From: Endomychus coccineus
Taxonomy: Eukaryota; Arthropoda; Insecta; Coleoptera; Endomychidae
Length of the DNA stretch: 64,000 nucleotides
Assembly (NCBI GenBank): GCA_958510875.1
Contig: OY294067.1
Coordinates: 147,424,243 to 147,488,242, forward strand
Direction: 5' to 3'
Below the pieces are notes generated by a model. That model did not search any database, had not been told where the DNA came from, and worked only from the letters and a program-made list of their open reading frames with translations. Both the position numbers and the translations under genes were made by a program. Shown piece after piece: positions 32,560-45,170 of the stretch (positions are counted from its first letter, which is position 1; every line of letters begins with the position of its first letter).

Positions 32560-34960
32560 TCTTATAACTTTCTGTAGTTTTTTGGAACCTAAATACTCAT
32601 TGATGAAACTCAACAGACAATTTAATAATAATATTTTAAGAAATATCAACATTTTAAGAAGAAATTTAATCAAAGATGAAATTAGGACAGCGTACCAAGC
32701 TTTACTTTTAACCGATTGTAAATTACTCAACAACATTCATAACAAATTTGAAGATCTGTGAACCTTTGAACAACTGCACCATTTTCTAAACAGAATTCAA
32801 CTAAAGATTATTAACGAGAAATACAATGAGGGAAATTGAATGAAAAAGCCAGAACCTCAGAGTAAGACAAAACATAAATAATTGTAACCATAATACTAAT
32901 AACTTTTCTACAATACAATTTAATTCACCCGACTACTTATCGAGAAAAGTTTTATATTTAACTCAACCTTAGAAACCAACAAATCTTCATTCAAAATTTT
33001 AGAAATATTAAGAGTGTTAAATTTAAGAAATTCTATTTCAATAAATTCAACTTTATTATTAGAAATAACTCAACCTAATTGAAAAAAATAACACAGTAGA
33101 TTCAGCAGCCAATATCCCTAAGATAGAATATTTAAACATTCAACATGATTTCTCAAATAGTAATATCTCTACAAATAAATCAACAGAACTTATTAACCTC
33201 AGTACAAGTTGTTTAGACGAATATTTCTTTTTGTTTAATAACAATTTATGTGACAAAAAGTATGACCTAGCTATCGTTTCTCCCATTACACTAATCTTAG
33301 CTGACATTTTCATGAACCACCTGGGAACAGAAGAATAATCATGAATTTACAAAACACATCAAAGTGTTTTAACAGATATGTAGATGGCATAATCAATATT
33401 TGAAATGGACATAAACATAATTCAACAACATTTTCCAATTACACTAACACGATACTTAATTCGATTGAATTCACTTTAGAAATTCAAAATAATATGATTA
33501 AAAATTTGTTTGACTTAACTTTCAACTTAACTAACAATTTCTCAGATTGTAATATTTACAGAAAACCAACCCATACCAAGGTTATCATGAATAATTCATC
33601 ACATCACACAATACAACTGAAACTTGCCAGTTTTCATAGTTATTTGAATGGATTAATTAAAACACCTCTCACGGATACCAAATCGCATTTGGGATTAAAA
33701 ATAATCTGTCAAATTACTAAATGAATGGATTCATTGAAAATATAATACTAAAGATGTTTCACAAAAAACAGGATCGTATTTTGGGAAACATAGCTTATAT
33801 AAATAACCCTATATAAGTTACAACACAATTGAATTAAAACTCCACTAATTTGATTCAAAACATCAAACCCTATAGATCATTGTCATTCTACAGAAATGTT
33901 TTTGTAGAAATTTCAAATATATTGAAACCTATGGTTAGAATATTTCATAAATCATCTAATCCATTAAATAATATACTGATATATAATTAATAAAGATAAA
34001 ATAGAAAAAATGAAGGAAAGGGGCACATACCAACTGAATTGTAGCTCATGTTACTGTATATATCGGCAGAATTTACATCAATTTTGAAACAAGATTGAAA
34101 CAACATTCGCGTGCCCTTCATAAAACTGGCCCCTATCATTTTGCTAACCCAATTTCTGAAACCAAACGTAATTTTGTTATAGCTGGAAACTCCAAAATTC
34201 TACATTACTATGATGAAGGCTTGTATATAATTAATTTAGAATCAATCGAAATTCTAAAATCTTCCAAAAACAATATGTGTTGAAACTAAACACTCAAATG
34301 CATTAAATTTGAACCCCATTTACTCTATAGTCATTTGATGGAATCATATTAAATAATATAACATACAAATATATTCCAATTTTCCAAAAGGATGAATAGA
34401 TCTCTACTTAATTTGATCAATCAATTATTATATTAAGGTTATACCATTAGATGACAATAATGGTAATGTAACACAAATGCGTTGTTTGTTGAACAAATTT
34501 TTCATAACTTCTATATTCTATTAGTTCTTCAATTTCTTATCATTTTACAATCAATATTCAAACTAGTACACTTTATAATGAACCTGATTTGTAGCGCTTT
34601 TGATCCCAAGTATTTGAAATGCTTTAATACCTAAATTAATTTGGAAATTACATTTCACTCTAATTGTGAGAAATTACCACTCAACTTATAATTTATATAA
34701 AGATTTTTACAATATATATTAGAATTAAGACCTACCTATTTCAATTTTATAGATCTGAACTATTTAATAATTTAAACATTTACTACAACTATATTTATGT
34801 ATATATTATTATAATGACATTACAATTACACTATAAAACTCAACTTTCAACAAAAAAATGTTTAAAACCTTATTTTACAATAATTAATCTAATATACATC
34901 TACTGATTTTCAGCCCTCAATTATACTTGATAATGAAGTGTAAACGTTAGACTCCGAACT
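32560..34960 (+). pseudogene. Highly decayed Penelope-like element
   Basis: Plus-strand fragments appear in PLE order. An N-terminal region (LMKLNRQFNNNILRNINILR, LIKDEIRTAYQALLLTDCK) comes first. Next is a LSP-like block (ILADIFMNHLG at about 33,300), then CNIYRKPTHTKVIMN at about 33,550 (the YRKPTHT hallmark). The GIY-YIG region follows at about 34,040-34,290 (NCSSCYCIYR, then TRLKQHSRALHKTGPYHFAN). It ends near a CTTGATAATG…GAAC motif at 34,926-34,960 that matches the PLE-type end at 51.0 kb. Many stops; clearly older than the copies at 9 and 23 kb. Confidence 0.65.
34926..34960 (+). ncRNA. Degenerate hammerhead-like PLE end
   Basis: CTTGATAATGAAGTG…CTCCGAAC aligns with CTTGATAATGGTGTG…ACCCGAAAC at 51,017-51,049. 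The GAAA part has decayed to GAAC. Kept as a marker of the element end, not as an active ribozyme. Confidence 0.3.
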
Positions 34961-35169
34961 ACATAGTGAAGATTTTAATAAAAAAATGGGATTGTGAGAG
35001 TGAAACTTTATTTCTTATACAAATATATGAATAATAAACACATGTGTTGGTGTGACCTATTTTCCCAGAATTTATGTATATTTCATACCTGGGTCAAGAA
35101 TCATTATAAATATACATATACCTGAAGTTTAGCGATGTTTGAAACGAAAATATTGAACTGAAGCTACCA

Positions 35170-35245
35170 CGATGGATTCCGCATCACCTCCACACTGGCG
35201 TTTCACCAATTATGACAGGTGTCATTCTCAGGGCAGGCAGAACGA
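35170..35245 (-). mobile_element. PLE 3'-end fragment with hammerhead-like core
   Basis: GGATTCCGCATCAC and GTTTCACCAATTATGACAGG with CATTCTCAGGGCAGG are close to the 3' end of the PLE dimer at 8,720-8,790. On the minus strand the core reads CTGAGAA…GAAAC. No protein-coding part remains. It is a solo end of the same family as the 8.7-9.9 kb elements. Confidence 0.6.
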
Positions 35246-35459
35246 GTTCATATACTGACGATTATCGATCTATTTCGATATTCGTATAGCTGATTAATTC
35301 TTACAGGTGTGCCCGTAAGATCTTGCTAGTTTGCTTCTGGCGGAGGTTCAGATATCGCTCTTCGACATTTCAATAGTCAAAACAACACGGTTGATGAAAA
35401 TAGATACATATCTTGCATGAATGAATATTGAGAAAAGTCACTATAAAATTGGTGACCGT

Positions 35460-35610
35460 GTTAGAGGTGATAACCCAACAAGAAGTGTTGAGGCCAGATA
35501 TGTCGAAATTATCGCTGCTACAGTAGAAAGTGTTGCCGAAGATCCGGGAATATCAATTTGAAGACGTTCTTAGCAATTAGGCATAAAAACACAAGCGTCT
35601 AACGACAGGC
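35460..35610 (+). pseudogene. Tc1/mariner (IS630-like) N-terminal fragment
   Basis: The plus strand reads RSVEARYVEIIAATVESVAE then DPGISI and QLGIKTQAS. This corresponds to the helix-turn-helix DNA-binding part of the IS630-like transposases seen at 11.5 and 43 kb. No catalytic part follows. It is short and old. Confidence 0.5.
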
Positions 35611-36479
35611 TATTTTTGATCCTCGTAACGTCTCGCGAATCTGAGATTCCGATACAAAGGTGCACTGTTTTCGCTTGTTATGGTTGGTTAGCTTCCTTTT
35701 GTTAGTTTCTAATATTGAATATGAATAACTATATAGGTAATAAAATTAAATAGCAAGTTATAGTATAATTATACTATAACATAAATATTTAAATAGCATT
35801 ATCAAAGTAATCTGAGTAGCATTAGTAGTAAGGAAATTGCTCGGGTAATTGACATTCTCTCTTGTGTATGGTTTATTTTATTGACATTCTCTTATTTGTT
35901 CAATTTATGTTATTTCATCCAAAATACTCACAAACTGTCACAAATAACCTATTAACCTACAATACCCGCTTTGAGACAATATGGTGTTCTCTTGTAGCAA
36001 TTATCTTTTCCTCAATGCGATCCAGGTCTTTTTGATAATTCCACTTGAATACTTAAGGGGAAAGTCTGTTATACTTCTTTCGAAGATACTATTCACCTAC
36101 AATTGCTGCTTAGACATAATATCAAATCTGGAAAGATACTAAATATTGTAACAAAATTTGAAAACTCAACAGTCGATATGACTCGAACACACGCTACCTA
36201 CACTTATTTTTTTGATAAATCATCACCGAATCGAGTCCTACCGATATTATCAATGACGTGGAGATGAAGATTCAACGGATCAACTGTAGATAGATCATCT
36301 ACAAGTTCATAGTACCTACATAATATTTATGAGAATGAGCTACAACAGTGTACACGAAACAGATTGGCGAGACCTCAAGAGGGTAAAAAAATTGCCTCTG
36401 ATCATGCCTCCTGTAGGAACCATTTTGTGATTGTTATTTATAATCTTGCTATTCGATGTTTCCCAATTTTCCCGCTTCA
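35611..36479. other. No recognised gene
   Basis: AT-rich sequence with no motif-bearing frames. Confidence 0.4.
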
Positions 36480-37160
36480 AATGTTGACCATAATTTTTTC
36501 GGGAGTATTAAAGAGAGTTCTGAGTGTCACTAGAAGAAGTTCTATTATAATTCGCAATGAGAATTCCAGGAACTGCAATTGTGCGATTGTAATTAACGAT
36601 TTATTTGATTTTTCACAATTTTCATATTTCGAAAATATTTTGTTCGGGAGTTCTAAGGGAGTTCTGGGAGACGCTATGAAAGTTCTATCATAATTTGCAA
36701 TCAGAACTCCTGGAACAACAACTGCGCAATTGCCATTATTTTCTTTGAAATGTCTGAAGAGAGTTCTGATTGATACCAGAAAAGTTCTACCATGACACGC
36801 AATTGGAAATCCTGGAACAATAGTTGTTCGATTGTTACTAGCAATTTATTTGATATTTAACAATTTTCCCGCTTCAAATTTGGAACATACTTTTTTCGGG
36901 AGTTCTAAAGAATGTTCTGAGTGACGCTTCCTTTTGGAGTTCTGAGAGGCAATAGAAGAGTTATATATTAATTCACGATCCGAACTCTTGGAACAACAAT
37001 TGTGCGATTATTATCAACAATTTATTAGATTTTTCGCCATTTTCTCGTTTCAATTTTCGAACATATACGTTCTTCGGGAGTTCTGATGAGGGAGCTATGG
37101 AAGACGCTAGAAGAACTCATGAAACAACAAATGTGCAATTGTTATTGATAATTAGCTGCC
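36480..37160. repeat. Degenerate tandem repeat, 4-5 units
   Basis: The block TTCGGGAGTTCTAAAG recurs near 36,498, 36,643, 36,895 and 37,074. It is followed each time by AGTTCT…, CAAT…GAACTCCTGGAACAA and GTGCGATTGTTA, then an ATTTATTTGATTTTTC segment. Units are about 145-250 bp and diverged, with internal deletions. No coding potential beyond chance frames. Confidence 0.75.
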
Positions 37161-37439
37161 ATATTCTTAGAGTAGTAGCGAATTAATGCTTTCAAATTAC
37201 TCCTATGATGAACTTTATTAACTATCTTATCCTAGACTGCTTATATAAATTATTGTAGACTTATTATGATAATATAAATAATTCATATTGCAACATTGCT
37301 TTGAAGGTGATACATTCGTTCAATAACTTTTGCACTGGAATGGGTAAAAACCTCACAGAGAAAATGAAACCAGATAGCAAAATGAAATTTGAGACCAAGC
37401 GACAAGATATATCCTTTTACCTATATCCATCGTGTTAAC

Positions 37440-37900
37440 AAGAGCATTTTATTATGCGATTGTAGAGTAACAAATGCCCCGGCACAGAAGATATCAGATC
37501 AAAAATATTAAAATTTATGGCGGAGGAAATCACTAATCCATTATCCATCATCATAAAATATATGAATATAAAGTACATTTGCCCTTAAAAACTTATGTTT
37601 TCAAACCACTTTTGATAAAAGATGAGAAATTGAATATTAAAAATCTTAGGCAAATCTCTTCATCATCAAACTTCGATGAACAAATTCTAAGGAAAGGGTT
37701 CATACAATTTTTAAACAGATACGATATCTTATCTCGTAAACAATATGTTTTTAGGGAAAAACGTAGCACCCAGGATGCATTCGCAAACATGAGCAAATTA
37801 ATATGTAGCTCCTTAGATATAAAAGAAAATATACGTAATTTTGTTGAATGTGGTGAACTGACAACTTTTATTCCTAATGCATCAAACCACTTCTGACCTA
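37440..37900 (+). pseudogene. LINE reverse transcriptase fragment
   Basis: Near 37,470-37,560 the plus strand reads NAPGTEDIRSKILKFMAEEI (the APGPDGI block). After a frame change, ORF 37,579-37,896 gives FIQFLNRYDILSRKQYVFRE and STQDAFANMSKLICSSLD. These match the LxxFLxxxxILSxxQYGFR and RSTxDA blocks of CR1/Jockey-like RTs. Catalytic boxes are missing. The segment is truncated at both ends. Confidence 0.65.
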
Positions 37901-38109
37901 ATAGGTTTGCAACACTTCTTCCGTAAAAGACAAATAATTGTGAAGCAGCACTTTTTTAATTTTTTCAAATGTTTATGAAGAACTAGGAATTTTCAGCAGT
38001 GGAATTTTCAGCAGTGGAATATCCTCACAACAATAGCAATCTTTTATATTCTGTCGATTCCCTATGCTCCAACATTTTCAGAACTTGATTTGTGGCTATC
38101 AAGTTAGTG

Positions 38110-38580
38110 GTTAACCCTACCTACTTTCTGAGCTTGCGTTCTATTCACAGCGGCATTGCCACTGATCCCATGTGTGGAATTTCTTATTCCACTAATATTT
38201 TTTGTAGCACTTGTCGCAGCTACAGCAAGAGGATTTGAGATCAAGATTCTCTCCTGATAACAAGCGCTTCTGTAAAGCAATATGTCTTGTCTCATAAACG
38301 ATTGTATCTCGTAGATTATCGTCTAGCTGATCAGTTAAAATTTACTTTTCCGTAACCTTCATCCAAGTTGTAACGGAGGAAGCAATGTTCTCTCCATCTA
38401 GTTGGTCTCTCATGAAAAAGGAAACATTGAACTCAACGTTATGATCGAAAGATTTCTCGTTCGGTTTTGCAGGAGCACTCTCTTCTAGACAGGATCGCCG
38501 TCTATTCCACTAATCTCCAAATGAAATTCTAGACGTTCTTAATTATCAGTCCATTTGCCAGGTTTTCGCCAAATTCACCA
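38110..38580 (-). pseudogene. gag: Ty3/gypsy gag fragment
   Basis: The minus strand reads DQLDGENIASSVTTWMKVTE, then after one stop LTDQLDDNLRDTIVYETRHI and ALQKRLLSGENLDLKSS. This is the C-terminal capsid pattern (LRDxxVxGxxxxxxQKRLLxxxxLxL) of Ty3/gypsy Gag. A CSCDKCYKKY segment may be the start of the next region. No pol was traced in the flanks. It is a different element from the one at 1.4-6.3 kb, by sequence. Confidence 0.55.
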
Positions 38581-39492
38581 AATTCACCTAGAGAATTTAA
38601 TGCAGCGGATATTTAGAACGTTTTTAACAACGTGAAAAGATAACCAACGGAAATGCAATCGAAGTTACACTTCACAACTGATTTTCGCATGAATTTCGGA
38701 TTTTCCGTGTCGACAGAAAATATTATGCATTTGTTGTGGTGGGTTTATTGAGTAAACATATTGAAGAGTACCATCTTACCGGAAACAATCACTAACATAG
38801 AACCTAGAATATAACAGTATTAGACATTCCCTCAGATATCGTTGTTTCAGTGGAGCCAAATTACTTACGTCGGCATCATTCTGGGTTTCTGACAGCCCAT
38901 GAACCTTTAAAAATATCTACTGATCATAAGATAATCAATGGGCCCAATCAGGCTGCCTACGTGCTGCAATGGTTATCACCGCTGTCCTGTACTGATGATG
39001 ATAAGGAATAAATATTCAATGTTGCCATCTTGGAATAGCTAACTATATTGCAAATGATTAGAAGCTGGTAATATCATGATATTGAAACTATATTCGAATT
39101 GACCACATATCATCAAAATCATTGACATGAACGACTATGGTACCTTACTCATATAACTCCACATATTACATAATTTAATGTGACCTTATTATGAAGTGAC
39201 TATGATTCATGGTCCATAGATATTACGTTCATAACTACGATCAGCGAAAATCCAGGCCGATTATGATACTTCCCTCATGATAGAACGTATGGTGCAGGGA
39301 ATACAAAGTAAAAAATAGGATATCAATAATTCAGGAAAATTGACTACGGAAACTGATTTATCAACTTTTTTTAGATCATTGACATAAAATCGGAAAATAT
39401 TACGTTATTAATATAATAATTGGGATAAAGTGCTATTTCACTTCCATTGTATCTCAGTTTGTGCAAATTTTGTGTACTTATACGTTTTAAAA

Positions 39493-39714
39493 TTATTTGA
39501 AAAATATTATTCGCAGCTCAGATTCAAACCACGTTGAATAGTTGAAGTAATCGATTTTAGATGTAGGTACATATTGCTCAATCAATGAATATGGAATATT
39601 ATAGAAACTGGAGATATCATTCATATTATCACTTGGGATCTCAAACCAGTTAATTGAGGCTAATATTGATATTAATATTAACATCAGAAAAGTTTGCTTC
39701 CATGAAGTTGTCAT
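39493..39714 (-). other. Candidate first coding exon of a secreted protein
   Basis: A minus-strand ATG lies immediately after a good acceptor (TTACAATTTTTCACAG). It opens 73 codons: MTTSWKQTFLMLILISILAS looks like a signal peptide. A polar, Tyr/Ser/Asn-rich segment without transposon motifs follows. No strong donor was found before the stop at 39,493, so the ORF could be a short standalone protein, a single-exon remnant, or chance. Confidence 0.25.
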
Positions 39715-40525
39715 CTGTGAAAAATTGTAACAAAGATGGATCTTGATGTGATACGACGATGTACATGATCTGTAATAGACAGAGAATCTCAAAACAAATT
39801 AATAGAGGAATAGTCTTATTTTTTGGATGATTCACATAAGACCGAAAAATTATTACGAATTAAATTAGAATGACAACATTGTAAACTTGCGTGGTGGTAT
39901 TGCTCTATTGGTTCATAGTTATTCTCTATATCATGTGAATTTTTATACAGACAAACATTTCATCGATACAACTTCCTTCTTCATTTACGGATGGGTTTAT
40001 AAATAAACAGAAGAAAAAACAAAGTGAACAGTTTATTCTCTATTTTGGCGTCGTGGTAAATATACTGGTACGGTACACACCATACAATTTACTGCCACAC
40101 AGTATAGTAAATTGCATAGTAGACCCCACGATACTGAGTTATATCTTGAGTCTTGTCGGTCCAGCCATTACTCAATTATAAATTCATCGTCTGCACCAGG
40201 GGCTTTATTATAGGATTGTGTTCATTTGATTAATCATTTTATCCGAACAGCATGTCATTACCAAAACATTTCAATGGATCTTATCATGATAGGTACTAGT
40301 GTACAAGTTCAATTCTCATAGTGTCAGGATCACTAATTCGTTTCGAAATAAAGCTCCATACTTTCCTACGTTTTTTCGTTGTACATAACAACAAACTTCT
40401 TGATTCTCCTGATGAACAAATGAACGATATGTCGACAATTCAAAATACATAAAGAAATACTTCCAAGAATGTATAAACTAACTCTACACAGAAACAAATA
40501 TCTTGTGTCAATTCAGGAAGACATC

Positions 40526-41528
40526 CAGTGGCGTAACTTACCTTGCCCGGGCCCCAGTCCAACAACATAGAAGGAGATCCCCTCAAGAATTCCATAGCAG
40601 AACAAAAAGAGGACACATGAAACCTTTTTTGTGTGTTCCTATGGTATCCATGTTCAAATTCAATCTCCCTATCCATCTTGTAACCTGACAATCAATATTA
40701 CAATCCATTGTCTCACAACCTACAATCTATACGCCTTCATCTTGGTAACAATCTTTAAAATCTCGCCCTGCAAAGTTTCACCTTGACAAATTTTTCGATT
40801 ATTGCATTCAAGTTTCCTCTTGACGAGTTTGCCATCTTACTCTCTGTCGACCATACAGTCAGGTCTGCCAGTCTCTGTTGTCCCATCGAATTTTGCAGAT
40901 AATTTTTTATCATTTTCTATATCAGAAAGAACGCTCTACTGTTTCAATGGTCACTTGAATGGTTAAAAACAGTAAAATTACAGAGCACACAGAAGAGTAA
41001 AATACTCGATCAATATTAAGTTAGTTAATTCCCTGATGAAATGTATCTTAGAAATTGGTTTTTCTAGACAACTACGCAGGGACAACATCTGGTTGAACAG
41101 TTACGTCGTCATAATATTTTTTGCGGAATGGTTTGCATACCTTCGCAACAAGGCCCCGTTTCTAGACATGAAACCAAGAAAACAACTACAGTCTTCCGTA
41201 ACCACATTATTATCAATTTCTTCGTCAATATTTTTAAAAACAAATGATGAATTTCACAATTTGGGGTTCACAAATTTGGTGAAATTGTGAAACATTGGTG
41301 GCCCCAAAACGTCAAATATTCTGACAAAGATCTCTCATTGACAAAGAGGCTCTCACTGTAAAATATTCAATCCCTATTTTCATTAAAACACTTAATTAAC
41401 ATTTTAGTCACACAATTGCAACGTACTACAAAGTGTGAAATAATATAATAAGAAAAAAAAACCTCAGTTGGCCCTTTGTACACAGTAGCTCCAGGCCACC
41501 GGCTGAACCGGCGGTAGTTACGCCACTT
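40526..41528. mobile_element. Internally deleted hAT element
   Basis: The ends read CAGTGGCGTAACTT (40,526) and AGTTACGCCACTT (41,516-41,528), imperfect inverted repeats of the hAT CAGTGGCGTA type. The 1-kb interior retains the transposase C-terminus on the minus strand. An 8-bp target duplication could not be recognised. Confidence 0.65.
40770..41030 (-). pseudogene. hAT transposase dimerisation domain remnant
   Basis: Minus-strand pieces LFLTIQVTIETVERSF, then NYLQNSMGQQRLADLTVWST and ESKMANSSRGNLNAIIEKF follow the hAT dimerisation pattern (PVxxAxxERSFSxLxxIKxYLRSxMxxxRLxxLxxLS) with two frame changes. Best fit is to ZMYM/TTF-type hAT transposases common in insects. The catalytic Asp region is not visible. 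Confidence 0.6.
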
Positions 41529-41782
41529 CTCAAACAATAAAATTTGAAATATGTATTATCATTAGATTGGCATGGTGTTGATTTGGTTTGAGGTCATTGT
41601 TACCGAAAACTATACGGAATATGATCTACATGTTCAAATGAAGTTTGTATGTAGAAATTCGTTAAGAATTACAAATATTAATATATTATGTCAACTTTCA
41701 CAAAGTATTTCTGAATAAACCGAATATTCCTACAAAAAAGTGTAGATGTGCATGATCCAAAAGTTTCATAGTAGCCATTTAT

Positions 41783-42160
41783 ACTTCCCTCACTATACGT
41801 AGTACATATAGTGTAAGGGAAGTATTGTAATCGGTTCGAAAGTTTTTTTATGGATTTCCGCATATATATCTGTTTTGAGCATCTATGATTCGATCTATTT
41901 GACATGATGTCTGCCTGTATGTGTGTGTGCGTATCTGTGTAACCCACTGTGGAGACAATTGCGCCGTTCCTATTGGTCGTATGATCTTGAAAATTTGCAG
42001 ACCGCTTTGAAGTGGCAGAAATAGGAACTGTTTTCTTTTTGGGCCTGATACCCCCATTTCTAGTGGTATGTTTGACTATCATCTTCAGTTTTTCAAATGG
42101 AATGACAACTGTGTTTCTGTGGTTATAGATATATATCACACGTATATGTTCAACCAAATG
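41783..42160. repeat. Dispersed repeat, copy 2, with terminal hairpin
   Basis: It starts with an inverted pair, ATACTTCCCTCACTATA against ATATAGTGTAAGGGAAGTAT, at about 41,784-41,832. It then matches the block order of the 30.4-kb copy (GTAATCGG, TTTTGAGCAT, ATGATGTCTG…GTGTGTG). The open frames across it are not protein-like. Confidence 0.5.
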
Positions 42161-43049
42161 TCCGAAATTCTCATTTCAAGATTCAAGTAATGTCGTCGAT
42201 GAGAAGTCACAATGAAGAGGACTTTGACATCTCATTTGTAATTACGTACTTAGGATCTGTACCAAGTTTCAAATGATTTCTTTTTTGATTGGACTAATAA
42301 TATGTCATGGATGTGATGAGGCTTCCAAAGGTGCATACGGACATGCGAGAGAACATCGCTACAAAAGCCGTCGCGCATCATCATCGCGTCCAGGTAGCCT
42401 AGCCTCACACCGCTAAATCGCCTTAAACATCGCAACATGACGCCTATCAACATCGGGAAAATGTTGCCGTCTAGTCAGTTCATTTGATCGCCGTTATATA
42501 ACGAGATGACCGTCCTTATCTTAGAATGAATAGTGAAAAGAAGAAGAGTTTAGGGTTCACCATAAATCCGTGAATGATGAATTTCGCAATTTGCGTATTT
42601 CATACAAACGCACTTCATATATTTATTAATTTAATATAGCAATTGAAAAAACGATCCTAGTCTTATAATAAACTTTATTGTCTATTGAAAAGAGATAACT
42701 TATATACATACATATAGTGGAATTATGGCGAGATAAGTTGCTGTATGAAATCTATACGAGTTTCTATCAAATAATTAGAATCATTAGAATATCAAATGCC
42801 AAATGATTTGTTTTTAGGTGTCTCAGAACATCAACAGCTGACCTTATCCACGATTATAAGTTATCAAACGCCAAAGCAAACCATCATGACAGACGGAAAC
42901 CACTTTGAATGAGTCATTCCTGGGGTCTGAATATCTCTCACTTCCACCTCGCCTGATCATTTACGTTCGAGTAGCAAACTTTTGTTCTCCTCACTATTTA
43001 TCCTAAGAACCATGCAAACAACATATGTGAAAACAAGAAATCGTGAATA
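42161..43049. other. No recognised gene
   Basis: AT-rich sequence; a short GC-richer patch at 42,300-42,480 has no motif. Confidence 0.4.
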
Positions 43050-43995
43050 TTCTATGATGCGACAGCAGAAAAATGATAACTGACGGAACGTGGTTAGGTA
43101 TTGTTCGCGACATTGATACCATACGATGTTCAAGTGCTCTTGTCAACACTAGACGTGATGATGCTGCCCAACGGCGTTCGGAGCGATGATGTGGAATTGC
43201 TTGAAGATTCTTAGTGGAATATAATGATGAATATAAGGCGCATCTTAATCAAATTTCAAATTCCACACACAATGGTTTGGAAAACACTAGGATAACAAGA
43301 ACTGAACACATGTCAATAAGTACAAACTCTCCAAGGAGACGATTGTCCTTTAATACTATAATTTTGTCAATGGATTCTTGGGAACAGAAGATTGCTCAGA
43401 TGCATTTCACGGATGAAGCTCAATCTACTCGAGTTGTAATTACCAACTGCTACAATAATCATCGGTGAACGGACAAAAATCTCCAGGCCACGTGAGGAGA
43501 CCATTTCCAACGTCGGTTTAGTATTAACGTATGGTGCGGTATTCTAAATGATCAATTGTTCGGTCTTCGTATTGGATGCACGTCTTACTAGGGAAGGTTC
43601 TTCAAATTTTTTGAAAGATCATTTATAGGAAATATTGAACGAAGAACCTTTGGATAAACGAACACGTATTAACTTTCAACACGATAGAGCGCCTGCTCAT
43701 CATTCAAACAATGTGAGATATTTTCCGAATCCATTTCGGCGATTGCTTGATTGGCAGAGGCCACGGACCCCCACCATTGGCCACCAATATCACCAGATCT
43801 TACTCCCCCAGATTTTTCTCTTTGAGGATGAACGATTTTGTTGATTAATGCTATGAAAGTAGACACAACGGATGCGTTGCTAGATCGCATTCTCAGAGCA
43901 AATCACCGTTTACTAAAACTCGCTATTAGTTCAATTCATAAACGCGCTATTAACTTTATCGAGATGAGAGATAATGTTCAAAAATTTATTGTGAA
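43050..43995 (+). pseudogene. Tc1/mariner (IS630-like) transposase relic
   Basis: The plus strand shows an almost complete but broken transposase. MHFTDEAQSTRVVITNCYNN (first catalytic Asp block) comes first, then FSINVWCGILNDQLFGL (the VWCGI…GP block). RINFQHDRAPAHHSNNVRYF (the QHDxAPxH block with the second catalytic Asp) follows, then WPPISPDLTPPDF (the RSPDLxPxDFFLWG block, third catalytic site). Several frameshifts and stops separate them. The block pattern is of the IS630-type family frequent in arthropods, with a W-x-GI segment. Confidence 0.78.
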
Positions 43996-45170
43996 TTGAT
44001 ATAATATTTCTCAGGTTTTGAATTAAATTACAATTAATCAAAGTATTTCTGAAACAAGTACAAATCGGACTTGAACATAAGTGCTTATATTGGCTTCCTA
44101 GACATATGTCCTGGTGCTCTTCTGGCGATGTTTAAGCTCATTCATACTATCAAAATATGATGATTCAAATTTAGACCCAAAAAAAATCAAACCAGGTGTT
44201 ATACATCATTATTTTACGCTCGAGCTGTTCCAGTTTGAAGATGCATTCACTCAGTTCGTACGTTTCGCAGTGAATATTTTTTCCTTCAATAGATTGATTC
44301 ATTGTCGTATGCACACAGTGTTACTTGAGTATGCACAACTTTCAGAAGGGATGATTAAATACGTTATTATCAATATGTAATTGTTCAATTTATGATCTGA
44401 AAACCTAAAAACCGTATACCATTATTATTAAAACAGAAGTAGCCGTTATGTTTCATGCGTCCAGTATCATATTAATCAGTTGCAGTTCATTTCAGAAATT
44501 ACAATTTATTATCACAATACACAAACTGTTTTGCCTAAAAAATTTTTGTAAGTGTATACCTATGTGTAACTTTAGCTAGGAGATCTGCAGTACAATAAAC
44601 GAGTAATATGAACACGAGAGACGAAATTGATTTTTTGAAGTATGTAAAAGGAAATTTAGTAACATAGCGACGGTGAGTCATGAATTTATATTAAGACTAA
44701 GAAAATCTGTAGAATCATGTTGTGGATGAGTATTCATTTGATTGATGATTCAGTCAGTCTATATTATGATGCCAATACCGGTAGAATGTGGGTGTTGAAA
44801 GTGTGGAGGGGAGACACACCATTCCTATCTAGAATTTCTCCCGTGTACCTATCGAAAATTTGTGGAAAATCATCATGGTGAGAAACATCCTATGGCTAAT
44901 TATAATTTATTGAAGAGAACGTGTTGTGTATTCATGAGGAATGAAAATGAAAAACAATAAATATATGAACACCTTTGTTTTATTTGGAAGGTTTGCGACG
45001 TCATCGTCCGGCGATTATAGTTCGTAAGCAGTGGTCGCTAGGTAATGTTGTGGAAGGATCCTGCTATTCACGCTGCTACACATAGAATTCATGTTATCGT
45101 AGTGTCGGTACAGCTGAGAGTGAAATTACTTTAGGATCCCTCACAGTATGTACTTGATTGAAATCGCTTC
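43996..45170. other. No recognised gene
   Basis: An open frame at 44,114-44,380 (plus) has no family motif. Otherwise AT-rich noncoding sequence. Confidence 0.4.
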
